64,000 bases of DNA, taken from Novosphingobium pentaromativorans US6-1. GTDB lineage: Bacteria > Pseudomonadota > Alphaproteobacteria > Sphingomonadales > Sphingomonadaceae. Below, piece by piece: positions 53,834-62,639 of the stretch. The stretch is from positions 1,186,001 through 1,250,000 of the forward strand of contig NZ_CP009291.1 of assembly GCF_000767465.1 (NCBI RefSeq), read 5' to 3'. A model generated the notes under the pieces. The model was given only the letters and a program-made list of their open reading frames with translations, was not told the origin of the DNA and did no database searches. Made by a program: the position numbers and the translations under genes. Each line of letters opens with the position of its first letter. Position 1 is the first letter of the stretch.

Positions 53834-55915
53834 TCAGAATGTGAATTTTGCCCCGACCTTGACCGTGCGCGGTTCGACTACCCGGCTGAGGACACCTTCG
53901 ATGGGCCCGCCTGCATCGTAGGCGGGGATGTAGGACTCGTAGAAGTAGGCAATGTCCTTGTCCCGGCTATCGAGGATATTGAGCACTTCTCCGTAGATCT
54001 CCCAATGCTTGCCCTTCCAGGCCGCGCGCCCGTTGACGACCGTGCTTCCCTGGTTGCGCACGCTGTTGTCCTCGATCAACGGATAGGGGCCAAGATGGCG
54101 CAAGCGCAGACTCGCCTCCCAGGGATCGAGAACAAGCGCCACACCGCCGGACGCCGCATTCTCGAAGGCATTGGGAATACGCTCTCCATTGTCGAAACGC
54201 GAATGGCTGGCAGTGTAGTTACCGTCGAGCGCGAGCCAGGACAGCGGCCGCCAGAACGCGACGATCTCATAGCCATGCCGGTTGCTCGCCCCGCTGGGTT
54301 CAACGGCATTTGAATCGCCAACGAAGCGCAATTCGCTGCCGACATCGAGCCACCAGTACGTGGCGGTCAGCGAGAAACCGGAAAGCTGCAGACGGCCTCC
54401 CAATTCCTTGCCGGTGCCCCGCACGAGAACCGGGACAGGCAGCTCCAGGTTCACCGCGCCGCGAACGTCATTCGAATGAAAACCCTGCCCCCAGTTCGCA
54501 TAGACTTCGAACTGCGGCATGACTCGATACGCGGCAGAGAACTTGGGCGAAACTATCGAATCGTGGCCTTGCCCCGTGCCCAGCGCTTCGGCTTGCGGAT
54601 CGTGGGCGCGCACGTCGTAGCGATAATAGTCGCCGCGCAGACCCGCCGTAAGACGCAAGCCATCAAGAGGTCGCCACGTGGCCTCAGCGTAAAGCGCGCC
54701 GGAGAGTTCCTCGACATGATATCGCCCGAGCGATTGCAACAACACGCGCTCCTCAGTGCGATCGACACCGACCTTGCCCATGTTGTCATAACGGTTCTCG
54801 GTACCCGCCGTGAGGCTCAGGGCCGTGCCGAGGTCCCATTGCCTGCGCGCCGACAGGCCGACGATCCAGCGCCGGTCGAACTGCCGGATCTGGGCGCTGG
54901 TCCCGTCAGGTTCTGCATAAGTCGGGTTGGAGAACATCGACCAGTCGTAATACTGCGCGTGAAGGTTCGCGCTCCAGTCCGGCTGCGTCACCGCGATGTT
55001 GCCGACGACGCGCAGCGTGCGCCCGCGAGCACTGGGATCAGGCGAGCAGAAGACGTCGGGACAGACTGCCGATCCGACGATCCGCTCGGGGATCTGCTCG
55101 GTAGGACGCCATGTCCCGCTATAGCCATGGAGCGAAGCCGCCACGTCGCCTTCGCCTGCAGGCATGAGGTATTTCGCAAAGCCCGAATAATGCCGCAGGC
55201 GTTCGGGTACCTGCCAGGGTCCGTCATAGCGCTTGGCCTGCGCGACCAGCGTGAGATCGCCCGGCCCCAGGTCCCGGAGCGTTCCGCCCGCGGCCAACCG
55301 CCGGGAACCGAACGAACCTCCCTCGAGCGCAATCCATGGCCGATCATACCCATCGATCGTGGTCATGTAGGCCGCGCCCGCCAACGCGAAATCGCCTCCA
55401 TCCGCGCGATAGGGCCCCTTACGGAAATCCTCGCGCGCGACAATCTCGGGTATCAGCCCATTGAGATCCAGGTAGCCCTGCCCGTGACCGTGTGTCCGCA
55501 GGTTCATCTGCACGCCATCGACGTATGTGGTGAAGTCCGACCCGTGATCGAGGTTGAAACCACGCAGGAAATACTGGTTGGCCTTGCCGCTGCCCGAATG
55601 CTGCGCAGCGACCATTCCGGGTACGGCCTCGAGCAGCTCGGCAACGCGCAGCAACGGGCGCACCAGCAGGTCGGAACCGGCGACACTGCCTTCGCTCGCC
55701 GCATGCGCAACACCGATCTTGGCTTCACCACGACCGAACACGACGATTTCATTGCCCTTGCCGGGAACCGCTACAGCCCCTGCCGACTGCATCACCGGGG
55801 CTGCATCAGCACCGCCTGCCTCTGCGGCAAAGGCCGAGGAGGTGACAAGCGCTGCTCCTCCTAAAGCGACACAGGATGAGATGGCCTTCGAATACAAGGC
55901 ACGGCGAGAGGTCAT
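53834..55915 (-). CDS. TonB-dependent receptor of the urate operon
   Basis: 693 residues from ATG 55915. Signal peptide ending ...LVTSSAFA, TonB box GNEIVVFG, plug with QYFLRGFNLDHGSDFTTYVDGVQMN and KGPYRADGGDFALAGAAY, barrel, C-terminal VKVGAKFTF. The plug is of the compact type that lacks the usual RGPQG motif. It follows uraH by 111 bases on the same strand, so it is plausibly the outer-membrane gate for urate or allantoin, though no purine-specific receptor motif is known to me. Confidence 0.85.
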   Translation of the reverse strand: MTSRRALYSKAISSCVALGGAALVTSSAFAAEAGGADAAPVMQSAGAVAVPGKGNEIVVFGRGEAKIGVAHAASEGSVAGSDLLVRPLLRVAELLEAVPGMVAAQHSGSGKANQYFLRGFNLDHGSDFTTYVDGVQMNLRTHGHGQGYLDLNGLIPEIVAREDFRKGPYRADGGDFALAGAAYMTTIDGYDRPWIALEGGSFGSRRLAAGGTLRDLGPGDLTLVAQAKRYDGPWQVPERLRHYSGFAKYLMPAGEGDVAASLHGYSGTWRPTEQIPERIVGSAVCPDVFCSPDPSARGRTLRVVGNIAVTQPDWSANLHAQYYDWSMFSNPTYAEPDGTSAQIRQFDRRWIVGLSARRQWDLGTALSLTAGTENRYDNMGKVGVDRTEERVLLQSLGRYHVEELSGALYAEATWRPLDGLRLTAGLRGDYYRYDVRAHDPQAEALGTGQGHDSIVSPKFSAAYRVMPQFEVYANWGQGFHSNDVRGAVNLELPVPVLVRGTGKELGGRLQLSGFSLTATYWWLDVGSELRFVGDSNAVEPSGASNRHGYEIVAFWRPLSWLALDGNYTASHSRFDNGERIPNAFENAASGGVALVLDPWEASLRLRHLGPYPLIEDNSVRNQGSTVVNGRAAWKGKHWEIYGEVLNILDSRDKDIAYFYESYIPAYDAGGPIEGVLSRVVEPRTVKVGAKFTF

Positions 55916-56026
55916 GGAGCATCCTTCCGGATTGTATCGACAGGGCGAAGGCGAAATGCCGCGCGGTGGCGTCGGCCGCATCTTGTGCAAGCTCTGAAAT
56001 GACAGGTCTGACTTCGGGTTGACGGT

Positions 56027-56359
56027 CTAGCTGCCCCGATAAGTCGAATATCCATAAGGAGAGACAAGCAGCGGAACGTGATAATGTCCCGACGCCTCGG
56101 CTATGCCGAAATCTATGGATACAACGTCCAGAAACGGTGGATCGGGAAGGATGATGCCAAGACCGCGAAAGTAGTCTGCCACCGCGAATGTCAGCCGGAA
56201 GCGTCCGGTGCCGACAGCGGGTAGCTTCCCGCAGCGGCCGTCTGCATCGGTGGAACCGGAGAAGAGGATCTCTCCTTCCACGTTGGAAAGCGCGATGGAG
56301 ACGCCGGCCGCCGGGCGTCCGTTCACAGTGTCGAGAACATGGGTCGATAAACTGTTCAC
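56027..56359 (-). CDS. uraH: 5-Hydroxyisourate hydrolase
   Basis: 110 residues from a GTG start at 56359 that overlaps the previous stop (GTGA). Transthyretin-like fold: LSTHVLDTVNGRPAAGV with the catalytic His, FPDPPFLD-equivalent ILPDPPFLD, HYHVPLLVSPYGYSTYRGS with the diagnostic C-terminal YRGS. It converts 5-hydroxyisourate to OHCU, the step after urate oxidation. It ends the overlapping gene set; the TonB receptor follows. Confidence 0.95.
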   Translation of the reverse strand: MNSLSTHVLDTVNGRPAAGVSIALSNVEGEILFSGSTDADGRCGKLPAVGTGRFRLTFAVADYFRGLGIILPDPPFLDVVSIDFGIAEASGHYHVPLLVSPYGYSTYRGS

Positions 56360-57804
56360 GCCGCATCCTCCCGCTGCTCAGGGCATTCGCCCATGAATTC
56401 GGGTTCATCATAGGCGAGAAAGTCGGCGATCAGGGATTCACGGTCGTCGAGGAAGAGTTGATCGGCCACGCCGCGAACCAGTCGCGGCAGTGCCGTCTGC
56501 AGTCCCGAAAGCGCGGACGCCGAAAGCCCCAAGCTGGCCAGCGCCGAATAGTTGAAGGCGAACAGTCCGTGCAAAACTTCGGGATTGCTCCCTTTTCGCG
56601 GCAGGAATTCGAACGCCGGCCCGAGGTAGGGATGGGCATCGACAAGCGGATTTGCCTTGCCCTCCGGCGCGCGATGGACGTCCGACCAGCGGGCAATGGC
56701 ATCGCTCACCCGGGCAAGTTCCGGACGTAAAGCGGGATCGCTGAGCAGACCGGTCGACAACACGAGGAAATCGAATGCGAATGTACCGCGCGGCGTGGTG
56801 ACCAGCGCCTGGGCTCCCTGCGCTTTCACCGAGAGCCACGGCGAACCGAGATGCAGGCTGAAACCGGGCCTTGCCGCAGCGCGGCTGAAGGTATCGTTCG
56901 TGGGTGGCTGGTTATGCCCGAGGAAGGCCGAAATGACGGCGTATTTCTCGGAATCGCTCAAAGAGGGATAACGCGCGGTAAAACCTACCCGCTCCATGAA
57001 CCGGATCGGGTTGATCCGCGGCAGTTGCTTTCGCCGCATGTGCACCTCGACCGAACCGACGCCTTGCGAAAGCGCGGCATTGGCATTGTCGAAAGCCGAA
57101 GCGCCGCCACCGAGGATGGCGATGCGTTTACCCGTAAGCGCAGCGTAATCGATGGCTTCGCTGGTATGAGCGTAAAGGTGGCGCGGCAGAGCCTGCGAAA
57201 CCATCGGAGGCGTATGCCATTCGCCGCCGCCCTGGATGCCTGTGGCAAGGATCACCTTGCGGGACAGCAGAAATGAGCCGTCGGCGAGCCTGAGGCGATG
57301 GAGCCCCTTCCCGATCGGCTCGATCAATTCCAGCCTGGTGTCGTTGCGCACAGGCAGGTTGAGAACGCGGCGATACCAGCGCAAGTAGGCCATCCAGTCC
57401 TCTCGCGCGATTTTGTCGACCTGCGCCCAGCCTTCGGCACCGTGCTGGGCCTCCCACCAGGCACGGTAAGTCAGCGCCGGAATTCCGAAATCGATCGGCG
57501 TGAGATCCTTGGGCGTGCGCAGGGTAATCATGCGCGCATAGGTTTCCCAAGGCCCCTCGAAACCGGCCGGATTCTCATCGAGCACAAGGATATTGCCGAT
57601 CCGCTCGCGCATGAGGCCAAAGGCTGCGGCAAGGCCGCTCTGCCCGCCGCCGACGATGACGACATCATGCACGTGCCCTTCCGGATGCGAGCGCGGCCGG
57701 GTCCAGTCGTGTCCGCCATAACCGGTCAGAAGCAACTGGCGCGCCAGATCCGCCTCGAGGGCTTCGAGACCGGCGGGGCCGGTGGACAGGCGTATTTCAC
57801 TCAT
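56356..57804 (-). CDS. FMO-like FAD/NAD(P)-binding oxidoreductase, candidate urate-oxidising enzyme
   Basis: 482 residues. FAD-binding VVIVGGGQSGLAAAFGLM (about residues 48-65), a second Rossmann motif RIAILGGGASAFDNANAAL for NAD(P)H, and STGLLSDPALRPELA near the C-terminal third; an FMO/Baeyer-Villiger-like layout, unlike cofactor-free uricase and unlike the single-Rossmann PHBH fold of Klebsiella HpxO. Its ATG overlaps the uraD stop (ATGA) and its stop overlaps the uraH GTG. No uricase, PuuD or HpxO gene is in the window, so this protein is the best candidate for urate hydroxylation. Confidence 0.7.
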   Translation of the reverse strand: MSEIRLSTGPAGLEALEADLARQLLLTGYGGHDWTRPRSHPEGHVHDVVIVGGGQSGLAAAFGLMRERIGNILVLDENPAGFEGPWETYARMITLRTPKDLTPIDFGIPALTYRAWWEAQHGAEGWAQVDKIAREDWMAYLRWYRRVLNLPVRNDTRLELIEPIGKGLHRLRLADGSFLLSRKVILATGIQGGGEWHTPPMVSQALPRHLYAHTSEAIDYAALTGKRIAILGGGASAFDNANAALSQGVGSVEVHMRRKQLPRINPIRFMERVGFTARYPSLSDSEKYAVISAFLGHNQPPTNDTFSRAAARPGFSLHLGSPWLSVKAQGAQALVTTPRGTFAFDFLVLSTGLLSDPALRPELARVSDAIARWSDVHRAPEGKANPLVDAHPYLGPAFEFLPRKGSNPEVLHGLFAFNYSALASLGLSASALSGLQTALPRLVRGVADQLFLDDRESLIADFLAYDEPEFMGECPEQREDAA

Positions 57805-58253
57805 TGCCCGTCTTCCAGCCTGAGGCGCACAATCTCCCCGATCTGGGCAATTGCAATGGCGATCTCCTGCTCGCGGCCGTTCCCCAGCCTCTCCCTCATG
57901 CTCGACAGGATCCCGGCCTTGTTGTTCAGCCTTGCACAGATGACGAAAGGGAAGCCGAAACGCGCACGATAACTCGCGTTGAGGGTCTGGAATTCCTCGA
58001 ATTCTGCAGGAGTCAGTCGGTCCAGCCCGGCTGAGGCCTGCTCAGCTGCCGATGCCGCGGTCAGGGTGCCATCGATCGCAGCCTTGCCCGCAAGTTCAGG
58101 GTGCGCGCGGATCAAAGCCAGCTTCTCGTCGATGTCCGCCTCGTGGACAACTGCCATGAGATCTGCGTGACGGTCTCCCGAAGAGGGGCGGCCATCGGCG
58201 CGCTCTTCGATCCAGGGACTGTGTTCGAAAACTGCGGTCATAACATTGTCCAT
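57801..58253 (-). CDS. uraD: OHCU decarboxylase, short N-terminus
   Basis: Up to 150 residues (ATG 58253; a second ATG at 58241 overlaps the stop of the small upstream ORF as ATGA). FEHSPWIEERA, LIRAHPELAGKAA with the catalytic His, LNASYRARFGFPFVICARLNNK and ILSSMRERLGN are the UraD signature. It makes S-allantoin from OHCU. Family members usually carry about 20 more residues before FEHSPW; these are missing here, where the small ORF lies instead. Confidence 0.9.
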   Translation of the reverse strand: MDNVMTAVFEHSPWIEERADGRPSSGDRHADLMAVVHEADIDEKLALIRAHPELAGKAAIDGTLTAASAAEQASAGLDRLTPAEFEEFQTLNASYRARFGFPFVICARLNNKAGILSSMRERLGNGREQEIAIAIAQIGEIVRLRLEDGQ

Positions 58254-58399
58254 TTGAAGGTATCGTTGATGGGGACGATTTCCCGCTCGACGCGGCCGGG
58301 TTCCGCACTGCCTTCCGCAAGCCCGTCGATCGCCAGGGGCCCTTCCTCACCCTCGAAAGCCATCGGGGCTCTCCTGATCGTCAGATCGTCGCTGCTCAT
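58238..58399 (-). CDS. 53-residue ORF coupled to puuE and uraD, function unknown
   Basis: ATG at 58399 overlaps the puuE stop (TGATG) and TGA at 58238-58240 overlaps an in-frame uraD ATG (58241). The product begins MSSDDLTIRRAPMAFEGEEG and ends REIVPINDTFKWTML: acidic, no membrane segment, no motif I recognise. Its exact fit between two coupled genes argues that it is translated. It might be a leftover of a longer gene, an accessory subunit, or just the coupler. Confidence 0.55.
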   Translation of the reverse strand: MSSDDLTIRRAPMAFEGEEGPLAIDGLAEGSAEPGRVEREIVPINDTFKWTML

Positions 58400-59283
58400 G
58401 CGGGGTGCTCCGCAATCCAGTGACGCGCGATATCGATACGCCTAGCGACCCAGGCATCGCCGCTCGCCACGACATGATCGATGAACCGCGCGACCGCGCG
58501 GGCGCGCGCCGGATGGCCGGCGATGCGCGCATGCAGGCCGATGGACATCATCCTGCCGCCCTCATCGCGCAATTGATCGAAGGTGTCCCGCAGGTAGCGG
58601 AAGAATTGCTCGCCCTCGGTAAATCCGTTGAGCGCGACCATCTTCATGTCGTTCGCATCGAGCGAATAGGGCACGATGAGCTGCGGCTTGCCGTGATGCC
58701 GGCTCCAGTAGGGAACATCGTCGGCGTAGCTGTCCGCATCGTAGAGGAATCCTCCTTCCTCCGCGATCAGGCGCGCCGTATTGGGTGAAGTACGCCCCTG
58801 ATACCAGCCAAGCGGACGTTGCCCCGTGACCTGCGCGTGCAGCGCGATAGCCTGTGAGATGTGCGCACGTTCGACGTCCTCAGGCACGTTCTGGTAGTCG
58901 ATCCAGCGCAGGCCGTGGCTGGCGATTTCCCAGTCGGCCGCCAGCATTGCCTCTACCGCATCCGGGTTCATCTCCAGCGCCCGTGCAACACCGAATACGG
59001 TTACCGGCAAACCACGCTGCACAAACAGGCGGTGCAGTCGCCAGAACCCGGCGCGGCTGCCATATTCGTAGAGGCTTTCCATCGCCATCGCGCGGTCGGG
59101 ATGGCTGACGGCACCGACCATGTCGGAGAGAAAACATTCCGAACCGGCATCGCCGTTGAGCACGCAGTTCTCCGCGCCCTCCTCGTAATTGATCACGAAC
59201 TGCACGGCGATCCGGGCCCCGCCGGGCCACTTCGCCTCTGGGGGAGTACAGCCGTAGCCGACGAGATCGCGAGGCTGGCTCAT
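58396..59283 (-). CDS. puuE: Allantoinase, polysaccharide-deacetylase type
   Basis: 295 residues from ATG 59283, giving MSQPRDLVGYGCTPPEAKWPGGARIAVQFVINYEEGAE, the standard PuuE opening. NodB-like fold with EIASHGLRWIDYQ, PLGWYQGRTSPNTARL, FLYDADSYADDVPYW and SIGLHARIAGHPAR. It hydrolyses allantoin to allantoate without the metal motif of the classical dihydroorotase-like allantoinase. Its ATG overlaps the pucG stop (TGATG). Confidence 0.94.
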   Translation of the reverse strand: MSQPRDLVGYGCTPPEAKWPGGARIAVQFVINYEEGAENCVLNGDAGSECFLSDMVGAVSHPDRAMAMESLYEYGSRAGFWRLHRLFVQRGLPVTVFGVARALEMNPDAVEAMLAADWEIASHGLRWIDYQNVPEDVERAHISQAIALHAQVTGQRPLGWYQGRTSPNTARLIAEEGGFLYDADSYADDVPYWSRHHGKPQLIVPYSLDANDMKMVALNGFTEGEQFFRYLRDTFDQLRDEGGRMMSIGLHARIAGHPARARAVARFIDHVVASGDAWVARRIDIARHWIAEHPA

Positions 59284-60527
59284 GCGTCCCATGCTTCCAA
59301 AGCTGCAGGAACCGCCTCGCCCATTGCAACCGGATGTCCCTGTGCGCGCAGGCACGCCTCAAGCGCTCCAAGCGTGAGCAGGACCTTGTGCTTCATCGCG
59401 TTGTAACCCATCGCTCCAAGACGCCAGATCCGCCCTTCCAGTGGCCCGAAGGCCGTGCCGATCTCGATCTCGAAGTTCGTGCGCATGGCGTGGCGGATAG
59501 CCTCGCCGTCCACGGTCTCGGGAATATAGACGCCGGTGACGTTGCTCATGCGGTAGCTGTCGTTGCCGAACAGGGTCAGACCCATGGCACGCAGGCCGGC
59601 AGCCATCGCCCGGCCGGCCGCGCGATGCCGCGCATAGCGCTTTTCCAGGCCTTCGCCCAAGGCGATGCGGGCGCATTCTCGTGCAGCATAAAGCATCGAA
59701 GTCGCCTCGGTATGATGATTGAGGCGCTTTTCGGACCAGTAGTCCATGATCATCGCGAGATCGAAATAGTTGGAAGGGATCCGCGGCCCGTGACCATCCA
59801 CGATGTCCTCGCGCCGGATGCCTTTCTCGATGTGCCTGCGCCGAAAGATATGCTCCGCCGCCCGGTCCGAGATGGTAATCGGAGCGGAACCCGAAGGACC
59901 GCCCAGGCACTTCTGCAGCCCCCCGCTCACGACATCGACGCCCCACCGGTCTGCGGCGATCTGCATTCCGCCAATGGTTGCCGTGACGTCGACATAGCTG
60001 AAAGCGCCTGCGGCCCTGCAAAGCGCGCCAAAGCCGTCGAGCGGCTGGGCCATCGTCGTCGAGGTATCGCCGTGAACGGCAGCGACAAGGCGCGGCGATG
60101 TCCGCTCGATCGCAGCAGCCAGAGTTTCCATCGGCACGATCTCGCCCCAGGGCACATCGATGGTCTCGATGCTGGCGCCGATGCGCGAGAGGATCTCGGT
60201 CAGCAACAAACCGAAGCGCCCCGAATTGAGCACCAGAACCTTGTCGCCCGCTGCCACCAGACTGACCAGCGCCGCTTCGATGCCGGCCCGCGCTGTTCCG
60301 TCGATCAGCATCGTCCAGCGATTGTCGGTTCCGAAGATCGGTCGATAGAGCGCCATGACCTGATTCATGAAATCGGTCATCTCGGGATCGAACTGTCCAA
60401 GCAGATCCGCAGACATGGCTCGCAAGACGCGGGGATGCGCATTGATCGGGCCAGGCCCCATCAAGAGCCGTTGGGGCGGATCGATTTCGCCAAACAACAG
60501 GGGATCGAGTTCAGGCAACCTGTTCAA
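59280..60527 (-). CDS. pucG: Ureidoglycine-glyoxylate aminotransferase (PucG/HpxJ type)
   Basis: Up to 415 residues. PLP fold type I, alanine-glyoxylate class: LMGPGPINAHPRVLRAMSADLLGQFDPEM, VHGDTSTTMAQPL, and Lys206 in SGGLQKCLGGPSGSAP, which binds PLP. In the urate operon it fits PucG, which turns ureidoglycine and glyoxylate into oxalurate and glycine. The start is a TTG, either 60527 (GGAG directly adjacent) or 60518 (GGAG 9 bases upstream); I see no ATG at the right place. Confidence 0.88.
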   Translation of the reverse strand: MNRLPELDPLLFGEIDPPQRLLMGPGPINAHPRVLRAMSADLLGQFDPEMTDFMNQVMALYRPIFGTDNRWTMLIDGTARAGIEAALVSLVAAGDKVLVLNSGRFGLLLTEILSRIGASIETIDVPWGEIVPMETLAAAIERTSPRLVAAVHGDTSTTMAQPLDGFGALCRAAGAFSYVDVTATIGGMQIAADRWGVDVVSGGLQKCLGGPSGSAPITISDRAAEHIFRRRHIEKGIRREDIVDGHGPRIPSNYFDLAMIMDYWSEKRLNHHTEATSMLYAARECARIALGEGLEKRYARHRAAGRAMAAGLRAMGLTLFGNDSYRMSNVTGVYIPETVDGEAIRHAMRTNFEIEIGTAFGPLEGRIWRLGAMGYNAMKHKVLLTLGALEACLRAQGHPVAMGEAVPAALEAWDA

Positions 60528-60631
60528 CTCCGATTCTCAATTGAATTTGCGGTCAGACGGCATCGCAGGCGCGCCGCCAGTCGATGCATATGAATGATAA
60601 TGGCAAGCGCAGCAGGTCCGATCGCGGCCGG

Positions 60632-61192
60632 TCATCCTTGACCCGCCTCGGAAGGAGATGCGGTCGGCTCCGGACCTTCGAGTTGCGGCGCAAAGCGATA
60701 GTGGCACGACACGCAAGCGTCGTTAACACTCGCTCCGGCGGCGAGGAAGGCATCCTCATCGCGTACTTCCGCCGCCTTGGCGACCTTGGCAGCCGCAGCC
60801 TGCAGTGCTTGCGCCTTCTTCGACCACATCGGATCATCGACGCGGTAGGGTGCCTGCTGAATAGTACGGGCCAGTTCGCCGACCGTTAGAGCGTCGCTCT
60901 CGGCATCCTCCCACTCCTCGTCAGTGCGCGGGACCGTTGAATGCGCACCCGTGCCATCGGAGACGAAAGCCTGCCAGTTCCACATCTGGATGGCATTGCG
61001 CTGCATGACATGGGCCATCAGCTCCTGCAAAGACAGGTCGCTGCCCATGACCGCCGCGTCCTCTGCAGCCCCCCGTTCCGCAACAGCCCCGCCATTCGAT
61101 ACACTGCAACCACAGACGGCGAGCGATGCGGCAAGGAACAAGCACGTCGGACGAGGCCGCGGCAAAACAATGCGTTCAAGCAAGGCAATCAT
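60632..61192 (-). CDS. Cytochrome c family lipoprotein (single haem)
   Basis: 186 residues from ATG 61192. An N-terminal hydrophobic stretch ends in a lipobox-like AVCGC, so it is probably an outer- or inner-membrane lipoprotein facing the periplasm. The haem-binding motif DACVSCHYRFAP near residue 160 is close to the C-terminus, as in cytochrome c' and related four-helix cytochromes. It lies 104 bases upstream of pucG on the same strand. It could be an electron acceptor for a periplasmic or membrane oxidation step; a link to urate is speculative. Confidence 0.75.
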   Translation of the reverse strand: MIALLERIVLPRPRPTCLFLAASLAVCGCSVSNGGAVAERGAAEDAAVMGSDLSLQELMAHVMQRNAIQMWNWQAFVSDGTGAHSTVPRTDEEWEDAESDALTVGELARTIQQAPYRVDDPMWSKKAQALQAAAAKVAKAAEVRDEDAFLAAGASVNDACVSCHYRFAPQLEGPEPTASPSEAGQG

Positions 61193-61459
61193 CGATGAGG
61201 CTCCCTCAATGCAACGCCAAGCAGCTGACCCCCGCGGCTTCGGGAACCGGCATCTTCGGGGATCGCGAAGTATCCGCGCTGCGTGCTGGCTTCCGATCCA
61301 CCGGAACCACCGCTCCAGATGCGGCCTTGTCCCGATCGACCTTGCGACCTCACCGTCATACGCGCTGGACGTGACATCAGCATCGCCGTAATTCAGGAAG
61401 GACTTTCCGACATTATCGAAGAATGGCGAAGCCGCGTCCGTGGACTTGCGCCCGGCTCG

Positions 61460-62395
61460 TCAAGTTCCGAACCTGACGACCTTTCCGCTCCCTCCGAAAT
61501 GGGAGACGTCCGGAAGCAGAGACTTCTGCTCAGCCATGAAATCGATGAAGACCCGCAGTTTTGCCGGCACCAGGTTGCGGTGCGGATACATCAGCATCAA
61601 CTTCACCGGTTCCGGCGGATAATCGGCCAGCACCACTTCGAGATTCCCGCTGCGGATATGCTCCGCCACTTCCCAGTAGGGCTTCATGACGATCCCGCCG
61701 CCATGCAGTGCCCACTCGGTCAGGACGTCGCCTTCATCAGCGTCGAAGTCACCGGTGGCCGGGACCGCGACGACACCATCGGGCGCCTGCAGGCGCCAGC
61801 GCACCTGGGGGCTTCCCGGAAACCGCAACACGAGGCAATTGTGGTCGATAAGCTCACCCGGCTCGCGCGGCCTGCCCTTGCGGTCTAGATAATCGGGAGA
61901 GGCACACAGGACCCGCTCGCAATCCTCGAGGTTGCGCGCAATGAAACTGCTGTCGACGGGATTGGCCATGCGAATTGCTATGTCCACTGCTTCATCCAGC
62001 AAGTCGATGAGCCGGTCAGACAGACGCAGGTTGACGCGAACCTTGGGATAGCGTTCGTGGAACTGGACAATCAAGGGGCCCAGAATGCGGCGCCCGAAAC
62101 CGATGGGGGCGGTGACGCGCAGCGCACCAATCGGTTCTCCGCCCGCCGTGGCGATACTGCTCTCGGCGCGTTCTATCGCCTCCAGCACTTCCAGTGCATG
62201 TTCGTAGAAGACGAGCCCTTCCTCGGTGGGATGCAAAGCCCGCGTTGTCCGATTAAGCAACCGGGCCCCAATCCGGTTCTCGAGCTGCATGATCCGGTGA
62301 CTGGCAGCCGCCGGCGTCAAGTGCAGGCTTCTTGCCGCAGCGGAGATGTTCTTCATCTGCACTGCGCGCACGAATATCCGTAGTTCACTACTCAT
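61460..62395 (-). CDS. LysR family transcriptional regulator
   Basis: 311 residues. N-terminal helix-turn-helix (LRIFVRAVQMKNISAAARSLHLTPAAASHRIMQLENRIGARLLNRTTRALHPTEEG) and a periplasmic-binding-like effector domain (PIGFGRRILGPLIVQFHERYPKVRVNLRLSDRLIDLLDEAVDIAIRM). It belongs to the DsdC/CrgA-like branch. It is upstream of and co-directional with the cytochrome c/urate operon (267-base gap), so it may control it, although LysR genes more often diverge from their targets. Confidence 0.88.
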   Translation of the reverse strand: MSSELRIFVRAVQMKNISAAARSLHLTPAAASHRIMQLENRIGARLLNRTTRALHPTEEGLVFYEHALEVLEAIERAESSIATAGGEPIGALRVTAPIGFGRRILGPLIVQFHERYPKVRVNLRLSDRLIDLLDEAVDIAIRMANPVDSSFIARNLEDCERVLCASPDYLDRKGRPREPGELIDHNCLVLRFPGSPQVRWRLQAPDGVVAVPATGDFDADEGDVLTEWALHGGGIVMKPYWEVAEHIRSGNLEVVLADYPPEPVKLMLMYPHRNLVPAKLRVFIDFMAEQKSLLPDVSHFGGSGKVVRFGT

Positions 62396-62639
62396 TTGAA
62401 GCGCCCCCGAAGTTCTGACTGTCGTCGAACGCCCCCTGCGATCATTAAATTTTTCTTGGTTATGCCATTGTCATTGTGCACTTGCAACATAACGCAACAA
62501 GCTTATGCGCCCCACCTCCAAGACAAAGTCATAGCATTGTAATTTATGGATTTTAATCGAAAACAAGGCTCATGATGACGCCCGTTGGCAGTTGCGCGGC
62601 GCCAGAAGTTCCTATGAAAGATCTTCAACGCAATTTTGA

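Noticed and set aside
58238..58270. ATACCTTCAAA near the uraD start as a fourth copy of the repeated upstream motif
   Set aside because: Only about 11 bases match, it lies inside overlapping coding sequence, and the CTATCTGAAA half is missing.
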